DNA of 12,761 nucleotides, from the NCBI GenBank assembly GCA_947175845.1, contig CAMWOK010000056.1, forward strand, positions 1 to 12,761. Direction: 5' to 3'. The position numbers and the translations under genes are program-made. The stretch's first letter is position 1. Every line of letters begins with the position of its first letter. This DNA is from an uncultured Lachnospiraceae bacterium (GTDB lineage Bacteria; Bacillota; Clostridia; Lachnospirales; Lachnospiraceae). The notes under the pieces are model-generated. The model searched no databases. It saw only the letters and a list, made by a program, of their open reading frames with translations, and had not been told where the DNA came from. Of this stretch, positions 1-8,283 are shown piece by piece.

Positions 1-1
1 C

Positions 2-289
2 CCGGACCCCGCCGCCAAAAAGGAACTTCTCCTTAAGGAGGCGTACAACGCAGCGATGAAGACCTACGAGCGCCTGACCAACGCCCGCATACACGAAAGC
101 TATCCGATTGCAGGCATGAATGAGACAACTCTTGACTACCTTCTTGCCTACTTTGCATACAAGAAAGGCGAGTACCAGACGGCGATGCAGTTCCTGTCCG
201 GCGTCGTGTCAAACCGCAGCACCAGCCCGCGCCTGAAAGACAAGGCGCTGGACCTCAAAGACCTGATCAACCAGGCCAAAGAACAGTAA
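2..289 (+). CDS. DUF2225-like protein, C-terminal part (5' end outside window)
   Basis: The frame is open from base 2, so the gene starts upstream of the window and the ATG at 56 is probably internal. About 95 residues are visible. They are helical and end in a TPR-like segment (LDYLLAYFAYKKGEYQTAM, then FLSGVVSNR and a Lys/Ala-rich last helix ending KEQ). From memory this matches the C-terminal end of the DUF2225 family of Clostridia and Bacilli, whose N-terminus carries cysteine pairs that may bind zinc; that part is not visible here. The biochemical role of the family is unknown. The gene converges on the helicase gene, with only 14 bases between the two stop codons. Family assignment is from pattern recognition, and another TPR-like protein is possible. 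Confidence 0.65.
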   Translation, partial: PDPAAKKELLLKEAYNAAMKTYERLTNARIHESYPIAGMNETTLDYLLAYFAYKKGEYQTAMQFLSGVVSNRSTSPRLKDKALDLKDLINQAKEQ

Positions 290-303
290 TATTTTTTCTA
301 AGA

Positions 304-2160
304 TCACATAATTTCATCGATAAAACGCGAGGGCAGGAGGTTTCCTGCCTCTTTTTCCTGTATGTAAAAGATAAACAGAAACTCCCTGGCGCGCGTCATC
401 GCCACATAAAACATCCTGCGCTCCTCCTCCAGCTCGACGTCCGTGACCGCCTTCTTGTGCGGAATGACACCCTCGTTGACGTCGGGAAGCACCACAACCT
501 TCCACTCGAGCCCTTTGGAGGCGTGCATCGTCACCATCGCAACGCCGTCCTCCTGCCGCCTGCGCTCGTGCTGCGCGATCTCTAGCAGCACTGCGCCGTA
601 ATTCTCGATATGCCCGAGCCACTCCGGGATTGTCTCAAACTCCTTTGCCAGCTGCATCAGCTCGTCCAGCTCCTCAAACTCCTTCGAGGCATCTCTGCCC
701 TGCTCTGCCGCCTGCTTTTTCAGATACGCCTCGTACCCGATCCCCTTGCGGATATAGTTGACTGCGGAAAACGGATTCAGGCTTTTGAGAAAGCGCAGGT
801 TGTCATAAAAGTCAATGATATTCTGCACGACATAACCTGCCGCGCGGTTGTTCGCTATCAGCTCCTGCATCTGAAAACGCTGCCGCGGCACCGTGATCCG
901 CTTGATGTAGCGCACCGGTTTGTTCATGATCCGCACAAAGTCCTCGACGCTGTCCTCGCGCAAGGCGTACCGAAGATAGGCTGTAAGGTCCTTTGCAACC
1001 GCACCGTCGTAGATATTTTTTGGCTTTTCCTTCATGATAAAAGGGATGCCTTCCTTCATCAGTCTGTCTGCTGTGTACACGGTGTGGTTGTTGGTGCGGT
1101 AGAGAATCGCAATATCGCTGTAGCGGGCGTCCGGCTGCGTCATATACTGCTTTATCAGCAGCGCGATATTTTCCGCCTGTCTGAGTTTGGAGTGAAAGGA
1201 GTAAATCTTCACGCCGCCAAGCTGCTCATTCTGTGTTCGGACTTTCTTGTCAAACCGCATCTGGTTATGCGCTATCAGCTTTCCGGCGACGTCGACGATA
1301 TCCCGGCGGCTCCTGTAGTTCACATCCAGAAGCACCTGCTCAGCACCTGGATAATCCCTGGTAAAATTCAGCATAATCTCCGGTCTTGAACCGCGGAAAC
1401 CATAGATGGACTGGTCGTCATCCCCCACGATAAACAGGTTGTCCTGCGGCTTTGCAAGCATCCGCACAACCTCGTACTGCAAGGGGCAGATATCCTGAAA
1501 TTCGTCGACGAGGATATACTGGAAGCGCTGCTGCCACAGGCGCAGCGTCTCCGGCCTCGCGGCCAGAAGATCCCGGCACAGGAGCACCATGTCATCAAAA
1601 TCAATCCGTTTACTGCGGTTCATCTCCTGCTTGTACATCTGAAAAATATACTCAAATTCCGTCTGTGACACAGTCGTGCTCCGTATCTGCTGCGGTGTGA
1701 TGCCGTTATTTTTTACCGTGCTGATCTCCGACAAAAGCCGCTGCAGGGTGTCAGTGCTGTCGTCCGGCTGGGACTGTGAGCGGATTTCTGCGGGCATCCC
1801 TCCCAGAATCTGGGTCAGAAGTTTGTACTTGTCGCCCTCCCTTATGATATTCTGTGCCGTGAACCGATAGGTATGACGTAATATCTGAAAAAAGACGGAA
1901 TGAAATGTGCCAAAATGAACCGGATAGTTTCTTCCGCCACTTAACTTCCCAAACCGCTCCTGCATCTCCGTGGCGGCAGCTTTGGTGAAGGTGATGACAA
2001 GAATATCCTCCGGCCTGACGTGGTGGTGTTCGATGAGATATTTGACTCTCTGTGTGACGACAAAGGTCTTGCCGGAACCAGGGCCTGCCAGCACCAGCAT
2101 TGCCCCAGCTCCGTGAGAAATCGCCCTGTGCTGGGCCTCATTTCCGATCTGTTCAAGCAT
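304..2160 (-). CDS. UvrD/PcrA-type superfamily 1A ATP-dependent DNA helicase
   Basis: A 618-residue 3'-5' DNA helicase with the full SF1A motif set: Walker A GPGSGKT (about 26-32), motif Ia ITFTKAAATEM (56-66), motif II VDEFQD (218-223), motif III GDDDQSIYGFRGS (246-258), motif IV VNYRS (280-284), motif V HASKGLEW (546-553) and motif VI YVAMTRARE (585-593). It is shorter than typical PcrA or UvrD (about 720 residues) and ends soon after motif VI, so it lacks their C-terminal tail; it may be a UvrD paralogue rather than the housekeeping pcrA. Expected roles are DNA repair or clearing of stalled complexes. The ATG overlaps the gltX stop by 8 bases (ATGCTTGA) and has only a weak ribosome site, which suggests translational coupling. 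Its last codons also contain the terminator of the facing gene. Confidence 0.92.
   Translation of the reverse strand: MLEQIGNEAQHRAISHGAGAMLVLAGPGSGKTFVVTQRVKYLIEHHHVRPEDILVITFTKAAATEMQERFGKLSGGRNYPVHFGTFHSVFFQILRHTYRFTAQNIIREGDKYKLLTQILGGMPAEIRSQSQPDDSTDTLQRLLSEISTVKNNGITPQQIRSTTVSQTEFEYIFQMYKQEMNRSKRIDFDDMVLLCRDLLAARPETLRLWQQRFQYILVDEFQDICPLQYEVVRMLAKPQDNLFIVGDDDQSIYGFRGSRPEIMLNFTRDYPGAEQVLLDVNYRSRRDIVDVAGKLIAHNQMRFDKKVRTQNEQLGGVKIYSFHSKLRQAENIALLIKQYMTQPDARYSDIAILYRTNNHTVYTADRLMKEGIPFIMKEKPKNIYDGAVAKDLTAYLRYALREDSVEDFVRIMNKPVRYIKRITVPRQRFQMQELIANNRAAGYVVQNIIDFYDNLRFLKSLNPFSAVNYIRKGIGYEAYLKKQAAEQGRDASKEFEELDELMQLAKEFETIPEWLGHIENYGAVLLEIAQHERRRQEDGVAMVTMHASKGLEWKVVVLPDVNEGVIPHKKAVTDVELEEERRMFYVAMTRAREFLFIFYIQEKEAGNLLPSRFIDEIM
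332..358 (+). terminator. Intrinsic terminator for the DUF2225-like gene, inside the convergent helicase gene
   Basis: A perfect 7-bp stem (GGCAGGA at 332-338 with TCCTGCC at 343-349) and a 4-base loop (GGTT) are followed directly by TCTTTTTCC. This is the classic Rho-independent layout on the plus strand, about 43 bases after the stop codon at 289. The stem lies within the last codons of the minus-strand helicase gene (its Glu-Ala-Gly-Asn-Leu-Leu-Pro segment). On the minus strand the stem is not followed by a T run, so it should act in one direction only. Confidence 0.75.
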
Positions 2161-3613
2161 TTTCCAGTAACTCTATTCCTTTTCTGATTCTTGCGAGGGT
2201 CTCCTCCTTGCCGAGGACTTCCATAATCTCCGTCGCTCCCGCGGGCGTCATCTGCAGACCAGAAACTGCAGTTCGAACCGGCCACATGACGTAACCGTTC
2301 TTCACTTCCTTCTCGGCCACATATGTCACAAGCAGCTGATAGAGCGCGTCGTTTGAGTAGTCCTCCTGCGCCTCGAGCAGTGGAAGCACATCCCTGAGCA
2401 CTGTGCGTGCGCTCTCCTTTGTCGTCTTCATCTTCTTGTGTGCGTACATCGCCGTGTCATACTCCGGAAGGGTCTCAAAAAATTCTATCAGCCCTCTGAT
2501 ATCCGGGAACACCTCAATCCGGGTCTTTACCATGGCGGCAATCTTTTTCAGGTCGAGATCCTTGCTGATGACTTCCTTCATGTAAGGGATCGCCATCTCA
2601 TAAAAGCGATCAAAATCCATAGCCTTGATATACTCACCGTTCATCCATCTGAGCTTGTTCATGTCAAAGACAGACGGCGACTTGTTGATCCTGGTGTAGT
2701 CAAAATCGCGAATCAGCTCGTCGAGCGTAAAAATTTCGCGGTTGTCCTCCGGGCTCCATCCCAGCAGCGCGACAAAGTTGATGATTGCCTCAGGCAGAAT
2801 CCCCTGCTCCACAATGTCCTCAAACGAGGAGTGCCCGCTGCGCTTGCTGAGTTTCTTGTGATCCTCGTCCGTGATCAGCGGCAGATGCACATAGGTCGGT
2901 ATCTCCCAGCCAAATGCCTCGTAGAGGCGGTTGTATTTGGGCGTGGAGGACAGGTACTCGTTCCCGCGCACGACATGCGTGATTTCCATGAGATGGTCGT
3001 CGACCACATTTGCAAAATTGTAGGTGGGATAGCCGTCGGACTTGATCAGAATCATGTCGTCCAGCTCGGAATTCTCGATTGTGATATCGCCGTAGAGTTC
3101 ATCGTGAAAGCTCGTCGTGCCCTCTGCCGGGTTGTTCTGCCGGATGACATAAGGAATCCCTGCTGCAAGTTTCTGCTCCACTTCCGCTTTAGACAGCCCG
3201 AGGCAGTGCTTGTCGTAGACTGTGATTTCCTTGCCCTCCACAACCTCTGACTTGAGTGTTGCGAGCCGTTCCTTATCGCAGAAACAGTAATACGCTTCCC
3301 CCTTGTCAATCAGCTCCTTTGCATACTTCATATAAATGCCTGCCTGCACGCGCTCGCTCTGCACGTACGGGCCAAATCCCTTGTCCTTGTCAGGCCCTTC
3401 GTCGTAGACAAGCCCGGTCTGATTCATCGTATTGTAAATGATGTCAACCGCGCCCTCCACATAGCGCTCACGGTCGGTGTCCTCGAGCCGGAAGATAAAA
3501 TCTCCCCCTGCGTGCTTTGCAATCAGAAACTCGTATAATGCGGAGCGCAGATTGCCAACATGCATCCTCCCTGTCGGACTTGGCGCAAATCTGCATCGTA
3601 CCTTTTTTGCCAT
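2153..3613 (-). CDS. gltX: Glutamyl-tRNA synthetase
   Basis: A class I aminoacyl-tRNA synthetase that charges tRNA-Glu; in most Firmicutes it also mischarges tRNA-Gln for later amidation by GatCAB. The N-terminus FAPSPTGRMHVGN (9-21) carries the HIGH-type signature as HVGN, and KLSKR (254-258) is the KMSKS loop. Cys110, Cys112 and Cys137 lie where some GltX proteins bind zinc. Length is 486 residues, normal for the family. I chose the ATG at 3613 (MAKKVRC) over the in-frame ATG at 3640, because a GGAGG lies 8 bases before it and the upstream ATG would place that GGAGG inside the coding region. It sits about 50 bases after the hydrogenase stop and overlaps the helicase start, so the three genes are probably co-transcribed. 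No T-box leader is visible before it. Confidence 0.95.
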   Translation of the reverse strand: MAKKVRCRFAPSPTGRMHVGNLRSALYEFLIAKHAGGDFIFRLEDTDRERYVEGAVDIIYNTMNQTGLVYDEGPDKDKGFGPYVQSERVQAGIYMKYAKELIDKGEAYYCFCDKERLATLKSEVVEGKEITVYDKHCLGLSKAEVEQKLAAGIPYVIRQNNPAEGTTSFHDELYGDITIENSELDDMILIKSDGYPTYNFANVVDDHLMEITHVVRGNEYLSSTPKYNRLYEAFGWEIPTYVHLPLITDEDHKKLSKRSGHSSFEDIVEQGILPEAIINFVALLGWSPEDNREIFTLDELIRDFDYTRINKSPSVFDMNKLRWMNGEYIKAMDFDRFYEMAIPYMKEVISKDLDLKKIAAMVKTRIEVFPDIRGLIEFFETLPEYDTAMYAHKKMKTTKESARTVLRDVLPLLEAQEDYSNDALYQLLVTYVAEKEVKNGYVMWPVRTAVSGLQMTPAGATEIMEVLGKEETLARIRKGIELLENA

Positions 3614-3621
3614 CTTGTATT

Positions 3622-3626
3622 CCTCC
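3622..3626 (-). promoter_or_regulatory. Ribosome binding site that decides the gltX start
   Basis: GGAGG on the minus strand, with an 8-base spacer to the ATG at 3613. An upstream in-frame ATG at 3640 has no comparable site, so translation most likely begins at MAKKVRC and the nine extra upstream codons are leader sequence. Confidence 0.75.
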
Positions 3627-3663
3627 ATCTTATTTTTCATTTATTCGGTAATTTTCCAATCAT

Positions 3664-5160
3664 TCATTCCGGCTGGCGGACTGTATGCTCCGGAAGCTTC
3701 TGTCCAGAAGCATTCTTAAAGCTGAGCAAGTCCTTTGTCGCCGCAGGAATCGCAATGTTTGTGCCGGCTCCTGCGACACAGCCGCCCGGACATGCCATGC
3801 CTTCGATCAGACAGCCGTTTTTCTTGCCGGCTTTTGCGAGCATCAGGATCTTTTTGCACTCGGAGAGGCTCTCGGCATGCTCGATGTGAATCTCCGTGTC
3901 GGGATAATACTCCTTGATGCAGTTCTCTATCGCGCTGGCAACGCCGCCTGCGACCCCGTAACCGCGCCCGGCAGCAGTCGCGTCATTCATGGTGTCCATG
4001 GCCTCGATTTCTTCCAGAAGAATGCCTTTGGCCTCGAACATGCCCACAAGCTCCTCAAAGGTTATCACAAAGTCCACGTCAGATCGGATTGTCCGCCGGC
4101 TTGCCTCGAGCTTCTTGCTGGCGCACGGCCCGATAAACACTACGCTGGCATCCGGGTGTTTCTCCTTGATGACTCTGGCTGTCGCGACCATCGGCGTCAG
4201 GGCATTGCTGATTTTGTCAATTGTTTCCGGGAAAAATTTCTTGGCGAGCATTGACCAGGATGGGCAACACGAAGTGAGGAGAAACGGCACTTCCCCTGTC
4301 GCCACTTCCTTCACATAATGCTCCGCCTCTGTCATGGCGCCCATATCGGCGCCGATCGCCGTCTCGTACACATCAAAAAAGCCAAGTTCCTTGAGCGCAG
4401 TCTTGAGCATATCCGGCGTCACCTTCGGCCCAAACTGCCCCACAAACGCAGGCGCTACCTGCGCAATGATCTTTCTGCCTGACTGCATGGCGCGAATCAG
4501 CTGAAATATCTGGGATTTATCTGCAATCGCTCCGAAGGGACAGCTGACCATGCACTGTCCGCAGGAGACGCACTTCTCGTTGTCGATCACTGCCCTGCCG
4601 TGGCTGTCGGAATGGATTGCATTCACGCCGCAGTGGGCAAGGCAGGGGCGCTGCTGATGGGAAATCGCGTCATAGGGGCACACAGTCTTGCACTTACCGC
4701 ACTTGATGCATTTCTCCTGGTCGATGACGGAGCGCCCGTTTTTCATGGTGATTGCCCCCCGCGGACACACTTCGTTGCACGGGTGCGCGAGACAGCCCAT
4801 GCACTTGTCCGTGACCTCATACCGGTTCTCCGGACATGCATTGCAGGCGGACGCAATCACCTGCATCAGGGGCGGCTCATAATATTTTTCATCAATATTG
4901 CTCTCCTCCACACCCTGGCTGACCTGAACCGGCTCGTCCTCCGGGCGCAGCGACATCCCCATGGCAAGCCGTGTGCGCTCGCGGATAATCTCGCGCTCCC
5001 GGTAGATGTTGTCCCAGTAGGGCGAATTTTCTGCATCCACAAGTTTATAGGGAAGCGCCTCCATGTCATCCACAAGATTTGTGGAGTGATATGCCATGTT
5101 TGCCACTTCCCTGAAAATCGCGCGCCGCGTCTTGCGAACCTGTGTATCTATCCCTCTCAT
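3664..5160 (-). CDS. [FeFe]-hydrogenase catalytic subunit, group B-like, multi-cluster
   Basis: A 498-residue iron-sulfur enzyme of the [FeFe]-hydrogenase family (reversible 2H+ + 2e- to H2), probably cytoplasmic and ferredoxin-linked. The N-terminal half has several cysteine clusters: a CNAC/CMGC region (106-132), a ferredoxin motif CIKCGKC...CP (151-162), a partial motif around CLAHC (173-177), and a second ferredoxin motif CVSCGQC...CP (197-208). The H-cluster signatures follow: L1 TSCCPSW (296-302), L2 GPCASKKLE (344-352) and L3 EGMACPGGCVAGAG (453-466). The L2 GPC instead of MPC and the L3 ending GAG instead of GGG fit group B rather than classical group A enzymes. All H-cluster cysteines are present. 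AGGAGG lies 11 bases before the chosen ATG; the ATG at residue 22 (MAYHSTNL) is a possible alternative start. No maturation genes (hydE, hydF, hydG) are in the window. A Rex-like site lies about 140 bases upstream. Confidence 0.9.
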   Translation of the reverse strand: MRGIDTQVRKTRRAIFREVANMAYHSTNLVDDMEALPYKLVDAENSPYWDNIYREREIIRERTRLAMGMSLRPEDEPVQVSQGVEESNIDEKYYEPPLMQVIASACNACPENRYEVTDKCMGCLAHPCNEVCPRGAITMKNGRSVIDQEKCIKCGKCKTVCPYDAISHQQRPCLAHCGVNAIHSDSHGRAVIDNEKCVSCGQCMVSCPFGAIADKSQIFQLIRAMQSGRKIIAQVAPAFVGQFGPKVTPDMLKTALKELGFFDVYETAIGADMGAMTEAEHYVKEVATGEVPFLLTSCCPSWSMLAKKFFPETIDKISNALTPMVATARVIKEKHPDASVVFIGPCASKKLEASRRTIRSDVDFVITFEELVGMFEAKGILLEEIEAMDTMNDATAAGRGYGVAGGVASAIENCIKEYYPDTEIHIEHAESLSECKKILMLAKAGKKNGCLIEGMACPGGCVAGAGTNIAIPAATKDLLSFKNASGQKLPEHTVRQPE

Positions 5161-5299
5161 AATCCTCTCTGCCTCCTGCGTATCGAATTGTTGATAACCT
5201 GATAATCCTGTTCAGAATCCCTCTGTCCCAAAATCGTCCCAAGAGTAAGAAACGATGTTGATTGCAGACGATTCTCCGATGACCCTGAACAGTATTATT

Positions 5300-5317
5300 T
5301 TGACATATATTTAACAA
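5300..5317 (-). promoter_or_regulatory. Candidate Rex-like redox operator in the hydrogenase leader
   Basis: On the minus strand this reads TTGTTAAATATATGTCAA. The first half matches the known Rex consensus (TTGTTAA-N4-TTAACAA) at all seven bases, the second half at four of seven. It lies in the AT-rich 222-base gap between the YfhO gene and the hydrogenase, about 140 bases before the hydrogenase start. Rex (NADH/NAD+ sensor) controls fermentation and hydrogenase genes in Clostridia, so the location makes sense. No clear -35/-10 pair could be fixed beside it, and AT-rich DNA makes such matches easier. The rest of this gap shows nothing convincing. Confidence 0.3.
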
Positions 5318-5382
5318 TAATTCAATATGAATACGCATTTTTTTGAGCAGTTTTTGTTTTTCCGCTGTCATTTTGAACGAAT

Positions 5383-7965
5383 TTATTGTTGGAATGCTTT
5401 CTTATGAGCACTATAAAATAAACTGATCACAGATATTATGAAAGTCATAACAGATATCCCCAAACCACACCTGACTCCTGGAGTCACGTAATACAACTCT
5501 ATTTCATGCTGTCCTTGTGGAACTTCGATTCCTATAAAAAGATCATTTACCAAGTATGTCTTTACTTTTTTCCCATCTATGACAGCATGCCACCCCTCCG
5601 CATATGGAATGGAAAAGCACAGCAATCTCGTGCTTTCTAAATTTACGGTTCCATTAACATGGTTGGTCGTCACTTCAAATCGATCTTCAGTGTCCACTTT
5701 TCGCGCCTCTATCGCTTGTTCATAATCTGACAAATCATGATGAATGACATGAATGTTCTCCGTGTTTATATCTGCTGCCCCTGAAAAAGTGATCTTTATA
5801 TCTATTGGCTGTGTAGATGCCGTTGTCCCCAGATTAACAATAGCTGGAGGAACTGGTATTCCCCATTTTGTATAGCCATCCTCAAAACTCAATTCAACAC
5901 CCCAGGAATTGTCTCCCGTAAACAGCAGACAATTCTCACATTGACTTCTGAGCTGTGTGGAGAGAATAAGTGCCTCACCGCTTTCAACATGAATCATACC
6001 ATTTTCAATTTTCTCACCGTTTTCTCTGGAAATGGTATAATTTCCCTCTATTAAACGGCTGTCATCTGGCATCAACTGTGCCAATTCCCCATCATATTCT
6101 TCAACAGCCGCTGCACGCAGCATCATAGCCTGCTTCTCCATTCCATTCATCTGATCATATGATGTATAATCACATATATTTTCGTATGAATATGCAATGG
6201 GGAGACTATTTACATTTTCATATAGGCTCCATACACCGTCGGATGTGGATTTCACATACGCAAATCCATAGGGCACAATCCTTGAAAATTCCGTTCTGAC
6301 AACAAAATACCGAACTGCACACATTGTCTCCAAGACAGTTCTCTGATCAAGACCATAATAGTTGAAACTTGCTTCTGCGATATCCCATTTTCTAACACTT
6401 TGCACATAATCGGGATTACTTACACTCAGATACTGCATCGTTCCAGGATATCCATGAAACATGGATGCATTCATCTGAAGTCTTGGTTCTGCAAATGCTC
6501 TCTCATACTCAATCCGATAAAAACCTTCCTGCCCCTCATCTTCCATTAATTCTGCAACAGCATCTCTTTCCTGCAGATACGCAATATCATTATCCCTTGC
6601 CGCCGCCCGCCAGTTAGTATTTATTGTAAAAACTGCGATACAAAACAATACATACCTTCCTATTGCAGGATATTTATTTGGCACCTTTTTTAAGATAGGC
6701 ACCACAACAACCAATGTCAGCAGAATCACTGCATAAACCTGAAATGTTTTCTTAAACTGATAATAGTCAAACAAATCCTGTTTTTTGCCTAAGAAAAACA
6801 AAACAAGAAACACAATGCCCACTGCAATTTTCTGGCAGATTGAACTATGCTCTAATTCGTCATACAATTCCACAACCAAAAATGCAAGATACAGATCTAA
6901 AACAAGTTCCCATCTGTCATACACTGCGCCAAATCCCGACATTACATAGGACACAGAAGGCATGACTGCAGACAGAAACAGCAATGCCAGTATAATTCTC
7001 TCGCGTCTTCTATTTCTGGCAAAAATGGCACATATAAGTACCACCATTCCAATTGTACAAACTGCCAGTGGCTGAATCCCGTCATAGGAAGGCAAGAACA
7101 TATTTGTCAGCAAACGGTACACTTCCGTTAGAGACATCCACATTTTCAATTCCGGATGATCGCCTCTGCCGCTTAAGAAAAAGCCTATTATGGATGGCAA
7201 CAGGCAGACTGCAGACAGACCAATCCCAAACAAATATTCAACAATAAGATTAACTATCTTTTTCAGCGCTGATTGAAATGTGCTTTTCTGCATTATCAGC
7301 CTGTAAATGACATATACTGCCAATGTGATTGAGCCGATATATAAATAGTAAAATCCCGACAATGCAAATCCCAAAACGGTGACACACAGTAAACCTTTTC
7401 GACGATTTTTCATTGATTTCTCAGCGCCAAGCAGCATAAGGGGGATGTAGAACATTGCATGCACAAAAATAATATGGGCATTGCTTAACAGCGTGAATCC
7501 GGTAAAGCTATACACCAGTGTCCCCACTACATACGCAGCCTTGCTTTTTTCAGAACTAAGCTCTGACGCAAATGCCATAAACGCAATACCGCCCATATAA
7601 ACTCTAAAGTATAAGAAAAAAGAATAAAAATATGGGAGATTCTCTTGTGAAGAAAAAATTGTCAGAAAATAAAACGGGTCACCTAATCCGTAATAATTCA
7701 ACGCAGAGATTGTATTTTCTCCCATTCCTACCGTGAAATCAACCATTGGAAACACATAAAGCTCTCCCCGGAACAGGGTTTGGAAACAATCTACCCAAAG
7801 CCTTCTCAAATAACTCATCGCCGGATAATGCTGTGCGATGGCATCAGAAGTGCCTATTGTGCACAATCCCAACGCAGATATTTTATATAAAAGACTGCCT
7901 ATCATTATCCAATAAATAGCGCTGTATATTGTATATTTGTTCTTTATACCTTGTCTCAAAATCAT
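5383..7965 (-). CDS. YfhO-family multi-pass membrane protein (putative GT-C glycosyltransferase)
   Basis: An 860-residue protein. Residues about 10-450 hold many hydrophobic helices, about 455-825 form a large domain probably outside the cell, and a last helix lies at about 830-852 before a basic tail. The first outer loop has an acidic motif (SDAIAQHYP, 40-48) of the kind that carries the catalytic Asp in GT-C enzymes. The end has the YfhO-type pattern IPYAEGWHAVIDGK...GQHEIELYYVTPG. Length fits the family. In Bacillus subtilis, YfhO adds sugar to lipoteichoic acid together with CsbB and a GtcA-type flippase; neither partner is seen here, so substrate is unknown. The gene is visibly AT-richer than both neighbours, has a weak ribosome site (GGGG about 9 bases upstream), no clear terminator, and is flanked by decayed DNA with an IS remnant. 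This suggests horizontal acquisition. Confidence 0.85.
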   Translation of the reverse strand: MILRQGIKNKYTIYSAIYWIMIGSLLYKISALGLCTIGTSDAIAQHYPAMSYLRRLWVDCFQTLFRGELYVFPMVDFTVGMGENTISALNYYGLGDPFYFLTIFSSQENLPYFYSFFLYFRVYMGGIAFMAFASELSSEKSKAAYVVGTLVYSFTGFTLLSNAHIIFVHAMFYIPLMLLGAEKSMKNRRKGLLCVTVLGFALSGFYYLYIGSITLAVYVIYRLIMQKSTFQSALKKIVNLIVEYLFGIGLSAVCLLPSIIGFFLSGRGDHPELKMWMSLTEVYRLLTNMFLPSYDGIQPLAVCTIGMVVLICAIFARNRRRERIILALLFLSAVMPSVSYVMSGFGAVYDRWELVLDLYLAFLVVELYDELEHSSICQKIAVGIVFLVLFFLGKKQDLFDYYQFKKTFQVYAVILLTLVVVVPILKKVPNKYPAIGRYVLFCIAVFTINTNWRAAARDNDIAYLQERDAVAELMEDEGQEGFYRIEYERAFAEPRLQMNASMFHGYPGTMQYLSVSNPDYVQSVRKWDIAEASFNYYGLDQRTVLETMCAVRYFVVRTEFSRIVPYGFAYVKSTSDGVWSLYENVNSLPIAYSYENICDYTSYDQMNGMEKQAMMLRAAAVEEYDGELAQLMPDDSRLIEGNYTISRENGEKIENGMIHVESGEALILSTQLRSQCENCLLFTGDNSWGVELSFEDGYTKWGIPVPPAIVNLGTTASTQPIDIKITFSGAADINTENIHVIHHDLSDYEQAIEARKVDTEDRFEVTTNHVNGTVNLESTRLLCFSIPYAEGWHAVIDGKKVKTYLVNDLFIGIEVPQGQHEIELYYVTPGVRCGLGISVMTFIISVISLFYSAHKKAFQQ

Positions 7966-8008
7966 ACTTTAAACCCCAAACATATTTATTAATGTCCCAA
8001 ACAACCCT

Positions 8009-8200
8009 TCACTGGCAAATCTCGCTGCTCTTTGAGTCAGGCGGGCTGCTATTTTCTTCACAGCGTATCATGATCCATTGCATCCTTCCTCCGCCTTGTC
8101 CTGACACAGCTATCAGACACTGTTTTTCACTGTTACGAGTGTCTACTACCCCATCCGGCCAGAAATTGAAGTACCAGTTAGGACCGCTAATATTACAATT
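8009..8200 (-). pseudogene. Possible gene fragment upstream of the YfhO gene
   Basis: An open frame of 63 codons runs between an upstream stop at 8201-8203 and a TGA at 8009-8011. No usable start codon lies near its beginning. The translation has a protein-like run (SGPNWYFNFWPDGVVDTR, then ECCL-free CLIAVSGQGGGRMQW) rich in Trp and Gly, then a Ser-rich tail. I do not recognise the family. It could be the end of a gene truncated by rearrangement, or a chance open frame in the leader of the YfhO transcript. Confidence 0.2.
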
Positions 8201-8244
8201 TCACCAAAATCTATTCTCTCATTGGTAATCTTTAACTTTTAAGT

Positions 8245-8262
8245 GTGTACTATATTGTACAC
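8245..8262. promoter_or_regulatory. Operator-like palindrome overlapping the candidate -10 box
   Basis: GTGTAC-N6-GTACAC, a perfect 6+6 dyad with an AT-only 6-base centre. It covers the -10 element of the candidate promoter and its start site, the position expected for a repressor. The half-site loosely resembles those of GntR-type repressors of the YtrA class, but those usually have wider spacing, so the cognate protein is unknown. No regulator gene lies nearby. Confidence 0.4.
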
Positions 8263-8283
8263 CTTATACAAAAGAAGAATCAA
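8254..8283 (-). promoter_or_regulatory. Candidate sigma-A promoter reading towards the YfhO gene
   Basis: On the minus strand TTGATT (8278-8283) and TACAAT (8254-8259) are separated by 18 bases, close to the -35/-10 consensus. Transcription would start near 8246 and reach the YfhO ATG after about 280 bases. The -10 box lies inside the palindrome at 8245-8262. Confidence 0.4.

Noticed and set aside
610..1389. 259-codon plus-strand open frame
   Set aside because: Antisense shadow of the helicase gene, which has every SF1A motif on the other strand.
2438..3250. 270-codon plus-strand open frame
   Set aside because: Antisense shadow of gltX.
3696..3711. Near-perfect 16-base palindrome (GCTTCTG-TC-CAGAAGC) near the end of the hydrogenase gene
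   Set aside because: Loop of two bases is too tight, there is no T run after it, and it is fully explained by coding sequence.
5301..5329. Plus-strand TTGACA with CAATAT after 17 bases
   Set aside because: The -10 match is poor and the promoter would point into the 3' end of the YfhO gene, where no plus-strand gene exists.
5066..5371. 101-codon minus-strand open frame between the YfhO gene and the hydrogenase
   Set aside because: It runs into the hydrogenase gene in another frame, has no convincing ribosome site and no family-like motif; it covers the AT-rich leader.
7929..8228. 99-codon plus-strand open frame
   Set aside because: Starts inside the antisense strand of the YfhO gene, has no ribosome site and a composition not typical of a real protein.
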